Counted from the stretch's first letter, positions 21,970 to 35,035 are shown. The stretch: 64,000 nucleotides of DNA from Bryum argenteum (GCA_037043015.1 CM073321.1:28075010-28139009); one strand, 5' to 3'. Translations and numbers: made by a program. Notes: generated from the letters alone by a model not told the origin.

Positions 21970-22175
21970 TTTTGGAGGGTTGCCCTTTGGTCGTGGAGAC
22001 TTGGCCTCGCTCCTCGAACGTGAAAACTTCGGCGTAATTCCCAGCAGCGGCAAGTATGCACAGTGTGGGCGTGGGTGACCCACGCGGACTCTGAGTAACG
22101 CAGTCAATGCAGCTTTATCAAAAGCCGCAACGTACAGCCCGTTCACCAGAGTGAGGGACAATGAGCCCCTCCCCT

Positions 22176-22187
22176 CCTATTTATGCC
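22176..22187 (-). promoter_or_regulatory. TATA box of Tyr/Gly-rich gene
   Basis: On the minus strand GGCATAAATAGG, directly at the edge of the GC array and about 210 bp upstream of ATG 21969. Confidence 0.6.
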
Positions 22188-22495
22188 GACCGGGATCGGA
22201 CGCCATTGGCCAGTTGGCACTGGCCCTCCGATCCCGGCCGGCAGCCGTCAAATCGGCCATCCGGCGGCAGGCGACCGGCCAGTACGACCGATCGGGGCCG
22301 CCCGATGGCACGGCCGATCGGTCGATCGGGGCCGCCGATCTTGGCCGACCGGCGACCGGTCTGCCGACCGGCGACGGGTCCGCCGACCGACCTGGCGACC
22401 GGCGACCGGTTGGTCGACCGGCCTCGCGACTGGCGACCGGTCATGCGACCGGGCCGGCGACCGACCACGTCCCCCGGGCGACCGGTTGGTCGCTC
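22185..22495 (-). repeat. GC-rich palindromic array upstream of Tyr/Gly-rich gene
   Basis: CGACCGGCGACCGGT and CCGATCGGGGCCG-type units over about 300 bp, abutting the minus-strand TATA box. Same arrangement as at 17250, 27215 and 34815. Confidence 0.85.
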
Positions 22496-23220
22496 CTTCC
22501 GCGTCCCCCTTCCCCCTCCTCCTCTTGCCTCTCCCCAAAACTCCCCATTTGCACAACTTCGATGTCTACCCCGCGTTGCATACCTGCATTTTCAAAACTA
22601 CTATATTCAGCCTGTTTGGTCCACGTGGCGTCTAAATATGGACAGGGAATGTTCTGACAAGAGAATGTCGGGAATATCTTTTCGTCATAAACGGGAATGT
22701 TTTATGACAAAGATACTATTGGCTTTAAATAAATCTATAATAAGGGACTCTTTGCAAGAGGAGTGAAGGCCAACAAATCTCCAAGCCAATTCAGTCACTT
22801 TTTGAGTTATGTTGCCCAATTAGCTTTAATTGAACAATACATTTAACAATCAATTTAGTGGGGCCAATTTTCCGAGTCGTGAAGTCCTTTGGAGTTGAAG
22901 CCCATGAATGAAGGAGAGCCAAGGCCATGGGGCCAATTCTTATTATTAACTAGAGTCCATGTTTTTTATTTGTACACATTTATTTTTTATTTTTTATTTT
23001 TTTGAATTATTCTTCCCTAACACCTTAACAACCATGGCCACCATTTCGTCTTTTATTGTCACGGCCAAAAAATGTTTCATATTCAATTTCAAATGTTATG
23101 ATCTCGCATCTATTGATGATCCAACGGTTGAAGATTTCACACTACTACATATGGTAGTCTACTCAAGATCCTATGGTTGAAATTATAAACTATATCCAAA
23201 AATATTGGACATAGCCCCTT

Positions 23221-23507
23221 TGTAGTGAAACCACCTATTCTCGTACACTTAAGGAAAATTGAGGGAATCTATATACTTGGTGTGAGAAAGGAGTGGGTTA
23301 CTATTTTTCACGGATAGGAAATAGAAAAAGACAAGCTAACCCTATTTATGTGCTTTTTTAAAGCACACACATAAAGAAATACAAATTTTAGAAGGAGAAG
23401 CCTAAAGGCGGGCACCCTAAATATGTACGCATGAGGTACATGCAAGGGAGGTGAGATCTTTATAAAGGCAAGAATCTTTGCCTCCCGCCTTTAGGTGGTT
23501 TCACCAT
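23221..23507. mobile_element. possible MITE / foldback insert in copy A
   Basis: TAGTGAAACCACCTA at 23222 is mirrored by TAGGTGGTTTCACCATA near 23492, and CCTAAAGGCGGG at 23400 by CCCGCCTTTAGG near 23485. The stretch belongs to the extra sequence of copy A. No target duplication verified. Confidence 0.4.
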
Positions 23508-24454
23508 AGTTCATAGTGGTAAGTGCTAGTATTGCAAGCTCCCATGGATTCACATTCATTTCTTCTATCTCCCAACTTTTGTCAAAATTTATCCATTCTC
23601 ACTAGGAGATTTTGCCATGTTTTGGCCCCCATTCATGACTTGCCCCCTACTGTGTACCCTGAGGTGGCCCTAAATCCTCTCTGATTACATTCCATAAATT
23701 TAACCTATTCCTTGGTGAGAGTATATTGATGTCTAACATTGGAGAGATCCAAGTATATATGAAATGTAGGTGAGCATGTGTGAGCATTTACTTTTCATAA
23801 TTTTGGTCTTACTGAGTTTGTCAATATTTAGACTTTCTATTTGGGCCTTAACTTTTCCACATTGTATGGTCTATATTAATTGATGGGTATTTGGAAATTA
23901 CTCCATCGTTGTGTATCTAAATTAGTAGTACTTATTATAATAAACATTGTGCATAAACAATTAATTCTATTATTCGCTATTTTTTGTCTGACAACCTTCA
24001 ACTAACCTAGGAGTATATATATAATCTAGTACATATAATTAATTGTAGCATTATTCTTATTGTATGGATTTGAATAGTTACTTATTTCCCTCTTACAAAG
24101 GTAATCGAAATAAGTTTTCATTGTTACTATTTTGGCAATCATAAAATAAGAGAAATAAATAGGGAGACTAATAAATTTTAAAAAATATCCCGACCTATAA
24201 GTGTTTAACATATGGCAATAATGGCATCAACTTCTAAATTTTTAAGCATATTTGATATTGTACACGTATAGTACATTAGTACTAAGATTAGATGTTATAT
24301 AAAATTGATTATTCGTATATTATGATTGATTGATTTGAGAATAGAATATTTTGAAGAGCCATCACTTCTTCATTTACAGTATGTAATGGATACATTCTCT
24401 TGTGGATAAAATTTAAGTTCTTGGTTTTAGATGTATGAATTACTATGTAGGCCT

Positions 24455-24515
24455 CTAGGGTATAGGGTTTAGGGTATAGGGTTTAGAGTTTAGGGTTTAG
24501 GGTTTATGGTCTTGA
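24455..24515 (+). repeat. interstitial telomere-like repeats (TTTAGGG)
   Basis: About seven degenerate TTTAGGG / TATAGGG units. Copy B has a more diverged equivalent near 26325-26370, so the array predates the duplication or was seeded before it. Confidence 0.7.
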
Positions 24516-25217
24516 GGATTTGGGGTGGATTTCATTTTAATCCTAGTTTTTGTGTTCAAAGCTTTGCAAACACAATTGTATGTGGATGTAAAATAATGGA
24601 TTAATGTATGTATGGTTTAGTTCTCAATTATATTTTACATGGATACAAGTTGCACTTCTCTACATCGCATAGTTAATGTGTGCAAAATAATCTATTTTGT
24701 ATTTATCATTTTTGATTGAGGATGTTATTGACATGGAATAAATCACACATTTATTGCAAAGAATATATAGGTACAATATTCAACATCAACATACGAATTA
24801 TGATTCCAGAGTCTTCAATCTCATAGCCTATTTTTAACCAATATTGGAATAGAGTTACTATTGTAGGTCATGTGGCTCAGAGTTTAATTCATAGAGCCTC
24901 ATAGATTATAACGTATGAGTACCGAAGTAGTATTTGTACGAAACATCTTTGAATTCGTGAAGATCTATACTTTTATGGAGTCCACTCGAAATAGTTATGA
25001 ACTTAGAATTTAAAGTTCAGATGTATCCGTGAAAAAAGAATACTTAGCATTTCAGAAATCAACATAGGATTCCTTTTTTCATTGTGTAGTAATTACTGAA
25101 AATCGAGTAACAGAAATCTTTGAGGAATAAAAAAAGGATCCTATGCAATTTTATTAGATTTTAGTTATATATTTAAGAAAAGAAAAGTTTTAAAAAAAAA
25201 ATTAAAAAAGAACTGTA

Positions 25218-25290
25218 CAGCGGCCGCCCATATCGGTCGGCCGCCATCGGGCGGGCGTGCGACCGGCCCGGCGACCGGCGACCGGTCGGT
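25218..25290. repeat. short GC-rich palindromic array between duplication copies
   Basis: GCGGCCGCCC followed by CGGTCGGCCGCC and GCGACCGGCGACCGG units. Same kind as the promoter arrays but shorter and with no TATA box or gene attached; probably a by-product of the tandem duplication. Confidence 0.7.
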
Positions 25291-27215
25291 CGCTCCTTCC
25301 GCGTCCCCCCTTCCCCCTCCTCCTCTTACCTCTCCCCAACACTCCCCGTTTGCACAAGTTCGATCACTTCTCCGCGTTGCATACCTGCATTTTCAAAACT
25401 ACTATATTTAGCCTGTATGATCCACGTGGCGTCTAAATATGGACAGGGAATGTTCTGACAAGAGAATGTCGGGAATATCTCTTTGTCCCAAACGAGAATG
25501 TTTTATGACAAAGATACTCTCGGCTTTAAATAAATCCATAATAAGGGACTCTCTTCAAGGGGAGTTAAGGCGAGCAAATCTCCAAGCCAATACACTCACT
25601 TTTTGAGTTGTTGTGCCCAATTTGCTTGAATCGGAGTAAACATTTAACAATCAATATAGTGTGGTCAATTTTCTCATTTGTGAAGGCATTGGGAGTTGAT
25701 GCCCTTGTCTATAAGGAAAGAAAAGGCCATGGGGCCAATTCTTATTATAAGTTAGAGACCATGCTTTTGATTGTACACCTTAATTTATTTTTGTTAAAAT
25801 ATTCCTTCTTAACCCCTAAAGATCTATGGACACCAGTGTAGAGGTTTCCTATTTCGGGCAGCTTATATGAAGAGGTCAAAAGTAATAATTTTTTATTAAA
25901 TTTTTTCTAGGTGCTCCTTACACCGCAAAGTGCATGTGGTAAAATTTGCATATCCAAATTCCAACTTTACAACCTACATCTAGAATATTTAGGTCTGAAG
26001 TCCATTAGGGGAGTTAAATTTAGTCTTTGTTTGAAATTCTTTTTTGGAAATATGTTCATGAACAATTTACTACTTGAGTTCCAATGTGACCCAAGTCAAA
26101 ATGTTTGTCAATTTCACAAGGGTAGCCTTGAGAGATTACAAAAATAATCTTCACAATTTCTAGTAATTTCCGAATTAACTCTTCCTTCGATTGATTGTTT
26201 TGAAAATATAATATTTTAAATAGGCATCTCTTCTTCATTTAGAGTATCTAGTGGATAAAATCACTTGTCGACAGGATTTGTGGTTTATGGTTTAGGATGT
26301 ATGAATAACTCTTTAGGCCTCTATGGTACACGGTTTACGGATTACGGTTTAGGGTCTTAGGATTTTGGGATAGATTTCATTTTAATTCTAGTTTTGGTGA
26401 AGCAAAGCTTTGCAAACACCATTGTGTGTGGAAGGGAAATATTGGACTCGTGTATGTATGGTGTAGTTCTAAGTTATATATTAAATGGATAACAATTGTA
26501 GTACTGTACATCGCATACTTAATATGTGCAAAATAATCTATTTTGTATTTATCATTTTTGATGAAGATGTTATTGACATGGAATAAATCACACATTTATT
26601 GTAATAAATATACTTGTACAATATTGAACATTGAACATTCAACATAGGATTTAGGATGATAAAATCTTCAATCTCATAGCCTATTTTTCACCAAATGACG
26701 CTGTTCCAAAATAAGTGTCCTACATTAAAATGAGGATACTCCAATTGACATTCTCAACCATGCAATATTGGAATAGAGTTACTGTTGTAGGTCATGTGGT
26801 TCAAAGTTTGATTCACGAAGCCAATGGTCAATTAATTTACAAAAGGAAAATAGAGAAGAAAGATATTGATTCGAAACCAAATGAATGCCTTATGTTTGAA
26901 ACATCTATGAATTTGTGAAGATTTACACTTTAAAGAGTCCACTCAAAATAGTTATGAACTTAAAATTTAGAGTTAAGATGTATCCGTGAAAAAATAATAT
27001 ATTGCATTTCAGAAATCAACATAGGATTCCTTTTTTCAGTGTGTAATAATCACTGAGAATCAAATAACCAAAATCTTTGCGAAATAAAAAAGGATCCTAT
27101 GCAATTTTGTAAGATCTCTGAACTCTATATATATATATATATATATTATTATTATTATTATTATTTTTTTATTATTTTTTAAAAAAATTGAAAAAAAAAT
27201 TTAAAAAAAAACCCC
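25290..27215 (+). repeat. tandem segmental duplication, copy B
   Basis: Starts CGCTCCTTCCGCGTCCCC and ends at GCGGCCGCCCAGATCGG, parallel to copy A. It finishes with (TA)n and (ATT)n runs at 27127-27180. No gene. Confidence 0.8.
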
Positions 27216-27540
27216 AGCGGCCGCCCAGATCGGTTGGCCGCCTTGGTCGACTGGCATCGGTTGGTCGACATCGAGCGGCCACGATCGGCCGGCCACATCG
27301 GTCGGCCGATCGTGGCCGGTTGGCGGCGACCGGTTGGCAGCGACCGGCCGGCGCGAACGACCGGCCACGATTGGCTGGCCCCGATCGGTTGACCGGATCG
27401 ACCGGCGCGAACGACCGGCCACGATTGGCTAGCCCCGATCGGTCGACCGGATCGACCGGCCAAGATCAGTCGGCCAGACCGGCCGGCCAGCATCGGTCGC
27501 GGCCGTGATTGGCCGAGCGACCGGTCCGTGCGGCCGGTCT
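27215..27540 (+). repeat. GC-rich palindromic array upstream of RING gene
   Basis: CGATCGGTTGGCCG, CGACCGGCCACGAT and related units; a unit of about 54 bp (GCGCGAACGACCGGCCACGA start) is tandemly repeated around 27350-27460. Abuts the TATA box at 27561. Confidence 0.85.
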
Positions 27541-27560
27541 CTAGGGTTGAGAAGGAGGGG

Positions 27561-27571
27561 GGATAAAAGGC
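27561..27571 (+). promoter_or_regulatory. TATA box of RING gene
   Basis: GGATAAAAGGC followed by a C/T-rich initiator-like stretch (TTTTCCCTCACTTCTCC), as at the kinase gene. ATG 27764 is about 190 bp downstream. Confidence 0.6.
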
Positions 27572-27763
27572 CTTTGGGGCCTCATTTTCCCTCACTTCTC
27601 CTTGTATTCATCCATCTCAACTAAGCTGCAACCGGGGGCATTAGCTTCTTGTGTGCTGCATTTGTGGTGGCGGGGGGAAGTCAGCGTGATACTTGCGGCT
27701 GCTGCATCGAATTTTTGCATACTTGGGATATCTTCGGGGTATTTTAAATACTCCCTATTCTTC

Positions 27764-29386
27764 ATGGCGACGGATATCGATAACACGAACATGGAAGCTG
27801 ATTCTGAACAGACCTTGAGGTCACCTGCGATAGAAAACACAAACGCAGGATTGGTGGGGACCGAGTTGGTTTTACATGAGACACCGTTAAAGAGAGTGAA
27901 ACCAAAAGGAGCGAGACATGAGTTGCACTATGAGATCTTGGATAATGAGGCCATCAAAGCTGAGAGCGGTTGGGCCAATGAAACGGAGGAATACTGGAGA
28001 ATGGCGACGTGCAAGAAATATGTGAAGATGTATCACATTGGGAAACTTTGGCCTCGAGAATGTCACAAAGTTAATACCAATAATTTTACTTGCAACCCTC
28101 AAACATGCAAGGATGATCACTTCCTTCATCGTGCTGAAGAAGTGTGGGTGGCATTGTTTGGAACTCGTCCCAAGAGCAAGGGTTATTTTTCCTATACGTT
28201 CTTGAGCATGGTGTATGCTGAGCTTATATTGAAGCGCAAGGTGAACTGGAGCACATTCACGGCGAGTAGTGCATATCCTCTTCGAATCGGGAGAAATCAG
28301 AAGGATATCCCTGATATGTTTGATCCAGAATCAAACTCTACAAAGGCCTTATTGCAGCACTTGAGGAAGAAAACTCATGAGACGGCGGTGAAGGAATCTC
28401 CTCCAACAACCACGACACATCAGGAGGATGGAAGGAATATGGTTGCCACGGATGCCCCAATCGTAGAACCGACTATAACTGATAGGCTTGAAGGTGCAAA
28501 CGTAGTTGAAGAACCTCATGTAACCTCGGTACCAACATCAGAGGAGGTAGGGCCAAGTGAACCATGGGAAACCAGAGCACCAACTTATGCCATGGATGAC
28601 ATGGATCTCGATTCGGGTGCGGCGCCAAAGTTCGAGAGGTATATGCGTTATCAAGTACCGGATAACACATTGGATGAGTAGATGAAAATAGCAAAAAGTT
28701 TGGCAGATTGGTGCAATGAGGTAGATAAAGAGGAGGGTTTGCCAGGGAATCATTGGGGAGATACTACGGGTGAAGGGATACTTAATCTAGGGTTCAACTT
28801 GAAGATGGGGTCAGAAATACTTGCGGATATGGCTCCTCGTTTTGTGGAGATGGCTCATAGTTTTGCAGGTGTCATGCCCAACATTCTACTAGCTGCCACA
28901 AATTTTGAGGCACTCGTAGATCGGTTTGATCCTCTACTGAAGGACCGAGTGAAGACTGAGCTAATCATTGTGAAACTGGAGAAACAACAGCAAATTACCC
29001 AACGTCTCCTTGACGAGTTTTATAGGGAATTGCGGTTGTTTGGCCAAGGTTCTGCTAGCGAGTATGTGGCAAAGTACCAAGAAGCAATGCGCCAAAGGGA
29101 TGCGGTAGAAGACTTAGAAGATAACCGATTCAACTTTGTTCCATCACAGAATGACACTCAGGGGGCTTCATGTAGTCATGTTGTTCCAGAATGTGATGCG
29201 GGTAGTAAAAATGATGGTAAAGAGGATGGTGAAAAGGATGGTAATAAAGATAAGGGGAAGACCATTATCGGGACTTCTGATAGTCTTTTTCTTTCACAAA
29301 TTGATGCGGGTGGTAAAGAGGATGGTGAAGAAGATAATGGACAAGCCTATATCAGAGGTTTATCTCCTCTTAGAGAGGTTGTGTAG
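27764..29386 (+). pseudogene. N-terminal half of RING-H2 gene with CKKYVKMYH domain
   Basis: ATG 27764 (MATDIDNTNMEAD). Residues about 65-190 carry the domain shared with the minus-strand gene at 20822: WANETEEYWRMATCKKYVKM, YHIGKLWPRE, CKDDHFLHRAEEVWVAL and FLSMVYAELILKRKVNW. The 'AELILKRKVNW' helix recalls a segment of plant transposon-associated proteins, but I cannot name the family. A disordered acidic linker leads to an in-frame TAG at 28681, immediately followed by ATG in the same frame (MKIAKSLADWCNEVDKEE). A helical region and low-complexity repeats (KNDGKEDGEKDGNKDKG) then end at 29386, where the frame shifts. Read with the following features this is one long gene, now broken. Confidence 0.55.
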
Positions 29387-29451
29387 AGGATGGTAAAGAA
29401 GATAAGAGAAAAACCATTATCGAAATAGACGATGATGACGATGATGGAATT

Positions 29452-31104
29452 CCGGGGGAATTGAAGTTAATATCAGAAAAGGAGATAGATCAGGTACAGA
29501 TTGAGCGACAACGAGCATGGGCGATGAAGTTCGCGGCAGTGAAGAAGGAGAGAGATGTTACAGCTGCGAAATTGGAGGAGGAAGCAAAAGCATGCTCAAT
29601 GAAGTTGGAGGCTACAAGTAAAGAGAGAGATGAGGCAGTCGCTGAATCGGAGGCATTACGGAAAACCTTCAAAACAGTAGATTCTACAGAGGCAACAATC
29701 CACCTACGCATACTACCATGGTTGATGTGTTCATCGACTTCAAGATAGGAGGAGCTTGGTTTCGAGGGCAAAAGAAGATCTGAAATCTATTGCTTTTACA
29801 TCAAAAGAATCACGTGAAGTTGTAGATGCTTCATTGGAGAAGTTCTGTACGAACAGATCGAAAAACGATATGACCCCGTAGAGGTCACTTTTTGGGGGGA
29901 TATTGAAGAGATGATGGAGCGTACAAACTACTCTAAGATGGGACGAAACAATGATGTTGATTGGACTATAGAGATAGAGGAAGGATGAGCTCCGTATAGT
30001 AGATTCTCATCGCACCTACAAGAGTCAGCTCGCATTGTAATCAGCACATGCGACCCTCCTTCCGCAATACTTAAAGACAAATGTGCGGTGTGCCTACATA
30101 ATTTTGGTCCAGAGGGCGCATACACGTTGGACCAATGTGGCCATACCTTCCATGTTACTTGCATATGCCGATATGCGATGACAAAATCGGTATGTCTGGT
30201 ATGTCGCCCCCCATTTAGCACGAGATTCTACGAGATGATGGGCATACGAGATCTTATGCCACCAGGGCACGAGTTCAACCGATGGAATCTTCCATTGGAT
30301 CAATACGCAAAGAAATTTCTAAACTACTCTGATTGGGGAAATGCACTTAACTAGAGTACGTCCGAATCAAAACACCAACTAGCCATTCAATTTGGTGGGG
30401 ATCATGATCAGTTATTTTGAATGACACGAGATTACGAAATAGAGATAAGGGCGAGGAATATTGAAGGTGATGAGCAACGAGAGTTGTTTTGTCGTAATTT
30501 TGGAGGGCATTGGAGCGTCGAACACAACCGTTTCTTTCGATTTCCTCCGAAGAGAGTGGAAAAGAGAGAAGATGGTTCGTGGCACGAAATAACCGATTCA
30601 ACCAGCTTTGGTGAGGAGTACAAGAAGTACGATCATACTCCAATTGGAAGAGCTGTGGTACTTGCGAAATTGGAGGAGGCCGCAATATACCGGACTTCGA
30701 TACCGGAAAATTCTTTTGAAGATGTGGAGGTCTCTTATTGGGATGCGGTGAAGAAGTTTGATGTGCGTATCGATGACGCCATTTCATTCTGGAGAGAATG
30801 TCTTTTAAACCCAAATGACACACAACTTCTATTATTGGATGAGTTCGAAGGTGTTGTACAGGATGTCGTTCCAAAGATCCAGAATGCCATGGAAATCATA
30901 CGTAACAAACAAGTGGATCCTAGCAAAAAGTGGAAGAGACAATTGGGCGAAGATGGGGAGGATAGTTGGCAGGCGGAGATGAGAGGCGAAATCGCAGCCG
31001 TGGATCGAGAGTATGAAGAGGGCAGTCGAATTGCCCGTCCAAGTCAAAGACCGCGTACTCGTAGTGTAGCTCAGATTGGCCAATCGGATGGATCTTCAGT
31101 TTGA
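29452..31104 (+). pseudogene. C-terminal half of RING-H2 gene
   Basis: A coiled coil at 29461-29690 (IERQRAWAMKFAAVKKERDV ... KLEEEAKAC ... SKERDEAVAESEALRK) leads, through frame changes near 29740-29850, to a RING-H2 finger at 30082-30204: CAVC, CGHTFHVTC, CLVC, spacing C-x2-C-x13/14-C-x-H-x2-H-x2-C-x11-C-x2-C. This predicts an E3 ubiquitin ligase that recruits an E2. The same frame runs through an in-frame TAG (about 30352) and TGA (about 30418) into a 220-residue C-terminal region (CRNFGGHWSVEHNRFFRFPP, AISFWRECLLNP) ending TGA 31104. No further known domain. It lies in the hAT element, downstream of the CKKYVKMYH-domain half. Confidence 0.55.
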
Positions 31105-31140
31105 AGTTAGAACGGATGTTGGACCTTGATTGCACGTATA

Positions 31141-31313
<173 letters not shown>

Positions 31314-31637
31314 TTTTTTTAGGTTGTATGGCTGTTGTTTTAAAAATGATGAAAATGCCACCATTGTTCCATGGGGCCTTATTTTTGAAGTAAAGGGTTA
31401 CAATCTTTTTGATTTAATGTGCATTTCTTCTGTATGCTTGAGAGTGAAGACTATCGTACGACAAGTATGTAAAAATATATGTAATATTTTTCAACACATT
31501 AAATGTAGTCATGTAGACAATAGATCTCCAAATGCATTTGGAGTATAACAATAAAGTACTACAGTAAACTATAGCTACAATTTCTATAATAAGTATAAGT
31601 CCTATAAACCTATACTACATAAAGATGCCAAATTCAA

Positions 31638-34540
31638 CTACTCATCAGGACCAGAGGATTGCTCATAATCGCTATCTCCCTTCACTTCAGCTCCACTAGA
31701 CCCCGTAGGATCATATTCATAATCGCTTGGAACCTCCTCTTTGATCTTGGGTTTATTCTCTGGACATTGTATAATCCCATACTTATGCCAAGTATCAAAT
31801 TCGGGGAGATCAACAGGGATCTTCGGTTTTTTAGGCGGAACAATTGGAACCGTTGCAGATTTTCGTTTATGCGACTTGGAAGTGCCAAGCATGTGCTGTA
31901 ACCCCGTGGCAGTACGAGGAACATTGGCATTCTTTAAATACCTGCCCAACGGTACATCAGAGTCACTAGAGATGCTCCCATATTTGGCTCTTGAAAGGGA
32001 TACTAAACCCTTAGACGATTTCTCCAAGGTTGTCGTAACCCTTGTAGTAGAGGGTTGAAATAAAGCGCGGGGAGTAGCACATTGTAAAGATACTTGATCC
32101 TTACTACCGGATGCGATATTCTCCGCGACCGGATCAGAGCTCATAGTGTCCGCAGTAGTATTGCACGCAGTGGTCTTCACATCTATCGCCTCCTTTTCCA
32201 ACCGTAAACGAGTAGCGATAACAAGTAGGACGTTATTCGATTTGTCCATGCCGCCTTGTGTCATTAACCGTGCAAACGGCTGCTCATCATCTAGATCATC
32301 CGCTGAAAGACCATGAGCGATAAAATCACCATTAGCATCATGAACATTTGGAGCATCTTCATCATTTGAAGCGGGGAAGAAAGTCATATCATCGTCTTCA
32401 TCACCAAATTCAAAAACATCATTGTCATCAGACTCTGATTTGTCCTCGACAGCTTCCACATCATTCTCATGTACTTGGTCTTCCTCTAAATCCAAGTTCT
32501 CTCTATACCACCGCCCATCATCACTCAACTTATCATTCGCGAGCAATTTCGAGTTGGAATATATGTAGACCAAGTCATCAGCTCTGCCCGATAGTAACCA
32601 ATTCCGTTTCTTGTCGTGAACATAAGAGTAGCTACTCCAGTTGCGTTCGCAAGCCGACGAGGACACGGTCTGTGCTAGTATTTGCTTTGCAATTGGAGAG
32701 AGGAGCTTAGCACAAGCACCTTCAAACTCCCACCATGCATGTGGAGCTAGTTTTTGAGTATTAGGCTCCAGCATGTCATGGAATGGTGGACCCCTCACTC
32801 AAAACGCAAGAAATTCACTCACCACGTCTGCGTAATCCTCCGCGGGACATAATTTTTGTAAAACACGCTTGCAAGCTATTGTAAGATCGGGATCGTCAGC
32901 TAACTCTTGGTCGTGTAGTAAATAAGGATTTAAAAGTGCAGCCGCGCCATGTAAATCCGTTGTCATGAGCCGTTTCCGATGGTAAAACTCCTCTTTTGCG
33001 GTGGCCACCTCAAGTGGTTCCAATGAGATGGGCGGTGCGTGCAAAGTATGGACATGTCTCTCAAGATCACGCATGATATGCCAAGCCTTGCCCGTACTAG
33101 GAGCCTTGCCGTCGAATTCTCTCAGAGCGTACACTACGGGGGCAACCATATCCCGTAGTCTTTTGCATTGCTCCCAAAAGTCATCGCTCAACACCACCTT
33201 CTTGACCTTACAGGAGAATATAAGCTTATCTCTAGCAGATACCGTCTTCTTCGAGGCATAGGCTGTGAACATAGGGTCGACAACAACTTGCTCCAATGAT
33301 TCCTTGACCTCCAACAAGCAATCTATCATTATGAATTGACTAGCAAATCTTGTTTTCCCGGGCATCAGTAGGCTGAATTTCGCCTTGTGTTTACGAAACA
33401 CAGCTAGGGGCATTTGTCGCCTCTTGATAAACTTGACCATTCTCTTCGCCATGACCAAAGTATTCGCCATCCATCCAGCCTTTCCCCAATCCTCCAACAA
33501 CAAGTCCATTGCATGTGTCGCACACCCTTGCATGAAAATGTGCGGATATTTCTCAAGGATTATTCTTGAGGCATTGAGCATTACAGAAGCATTGTCTGTG
33601 CATACTTGAACAATGTTCTCTGATCCAACTTGTTCTATGTACTTCAACATGAGAGTTGACATGTACATCACTGTTTTTTCTATGCCAGTAGTATCCACAG
33701 CACCAAGAAAAAGCTCTCCAGCTTGAGTCACAAGCATCGCATTCACCAAAGGGCGACTAGTCACAGATGACCATCCATCCATAGTCAAAGTTCCTCCAAA
33801 CTTCCGAAGGCTCTCCGAGAGTCTACTATCTAGTTTCTTTTGTAACTTCGTCTTTACTTCTCCTAACAACCTTGTCCGAATTTCATGGTAAGATGGTGGA
33901 ACATAGGATTTTTGAAATCCCGCAGTCTTCATCACGGCAGCTTTGAACGCATCATTCCGGGCTACTGAGAATGGTATATTTGCTTCATAAAAAATTTCGC
34001 CCAGAGTTTATCCAACTCCCGCCTATCCGCTTCTGCAAAAGTAGCTTCAATTGAAGATTGCTTCGTTTGCTTCATAGATCCAAACAACGGGCGAGTATCC
34101 CTTATTCCCCTCATAAGCATGGAAGAAGCAGAGGTTGACCCTACCAAAAGATTTGCTGAATTCATGGGGGTGCCTTGCGAGGACCCTACACAAGAGTCAC
34201 TCCTAGGGGTTTCAGGAATGTCATGTTTTGAAGCACTTGGAACGTCCGTGGATGGAGTGAGAGAACATTCACCGAGAAATAGTTCCAATTTTCCGTTATA
34301 TGGAGGGAACTCCCCACCACATCTTAAAAATAATTGCCTAATTTCCCTAGGCAGCTTTGGGCAAAGGGCAGAACTCGAATCCCTATGTCCAGGAATCTTC
34401 TCGTACCCATAATGACTCAAATTCCGACTCTTCTTCTTAGAAACAATTACATGACATAGTGAGCACTGTAGGAAGGACCCAGACGCTTTGCCTTCCTTCT
34501 CGATGTCTCTAAACCAAGGCTCATATGGAGCAGGGCCCAT
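31638..34540 (-). pseudogene. hAT transposase (BED-like, DUF659, hAT C-terminal domain), damaged
   Basis: Minus strand from ATG 34540. Residues 1-60 hold a zinc-finger-like module (FLQCSLCHVIVSKKKSRNLS, then H), then a disordered stretch. The central region has TLTMDGWSSVTSRP (first Asp), IVQVCTDNASVMLNA (second Asp) and HAMDLLLEDWG, typical of DUF659/hAT. The C-terminal part has TVSSSACERNWSSYS (the Glu plus dimerisation helix) and an acidic tail. Defects: a 1-nt change in a T-run near 33965 shifts the frame before the conserved FYEANIPF block, and an in-frame TGA lies at about 32799. The gene reads inward from the right TIR and probably mobilised this element. Downstream of a GC array and minus-strand TATA box like the cargo genes. 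Confidence 0.85.
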
Positions 34541-34740
34541 TTTGATAAATAGGACGCCTCAAAGTCATAAACAGTGGTGGGACCGTGACGGGGAAAAAAA
34601 TGGCAAGAGTTCCTTATGGAAATCCTCACTTCTGAACTCAATACCTACCAAGCAATGTACATATAAAATGAATTATGCAGCTCAAAGCCCTTGGAGAGTG
34701 TTCAAAATTCGGAAGTGAAATGAGACTCAATGTCTCTTCT

Positions 34741-34750
34741 CTTATATACC
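34741..34750 (-). promoter_or_regulatory. TATA box of hAT transposase gene
   Basis: Minus strand GGTATATAAG, about 190 bp upstream of ATG 34540 and about 70 bp from the GC array. Confidence 0.6.
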
Positions 34751-34814
34751 ATCCAACTCTGAATATGATCGTTGCAATTTGAAATTGAAATGCTCCTAAA
34801 CCGTTGGATGCTCA

Positions 34815-35035
34815 AAGGGGCCATCTGGCCATAGGCGGTCGCCGGATGCGAGGGCCGGTCGCAATGGCCGACGGCCGGTTGCCCGGGCCGACGGCCGGTT
34901 GCCCGGGCCGACGGCCGGTCGCCTAGGCTGACGGCCGGACCGACGGCCGGTCGCCCGCGGTCGACGGCCGGTCGCCCTGGCCAGCCGACCGGTCGGTCGG
35001 GCCGACGACGAGCTCGGGGACTGGTCGACGGGGTG
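34815..35035 (-). repeat. GC-rich palindromic array upstream of hAT transposase
   Basis: Tandem units of about 20 bp (GCCGACGGCCGGTTGCCCGG and variants) repeated about six times, then CGACCGGTCGGTCGGG. Lies between the right TIR and the transposase TATA box, so it doubles as subterminal repeat and upstream promoter element. Confidence 0.85.

Larger units (their letters stand above)
22490..25220 (+). repeat. tandem segmental duplication, copy A
   Basis: Begins CGCTCCTTCCGCGTCCCC and ends before GCGGCCGCCC; closely matched by copy B (25290-27215) over long stretches, e.g. 'CACGTGGCGTCTAAATATGG' and 'GTTATTGACATGGAATAAAT'. It carries roughly 0.8 kb not in copy B. No gene. Confidence 0.8.

Noticed and set aside
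24455-24515. Chromosome end
   Set aside because: Short degenerate TTTAGGG run inside a transposon with unique sequence on both sides; interstitial.
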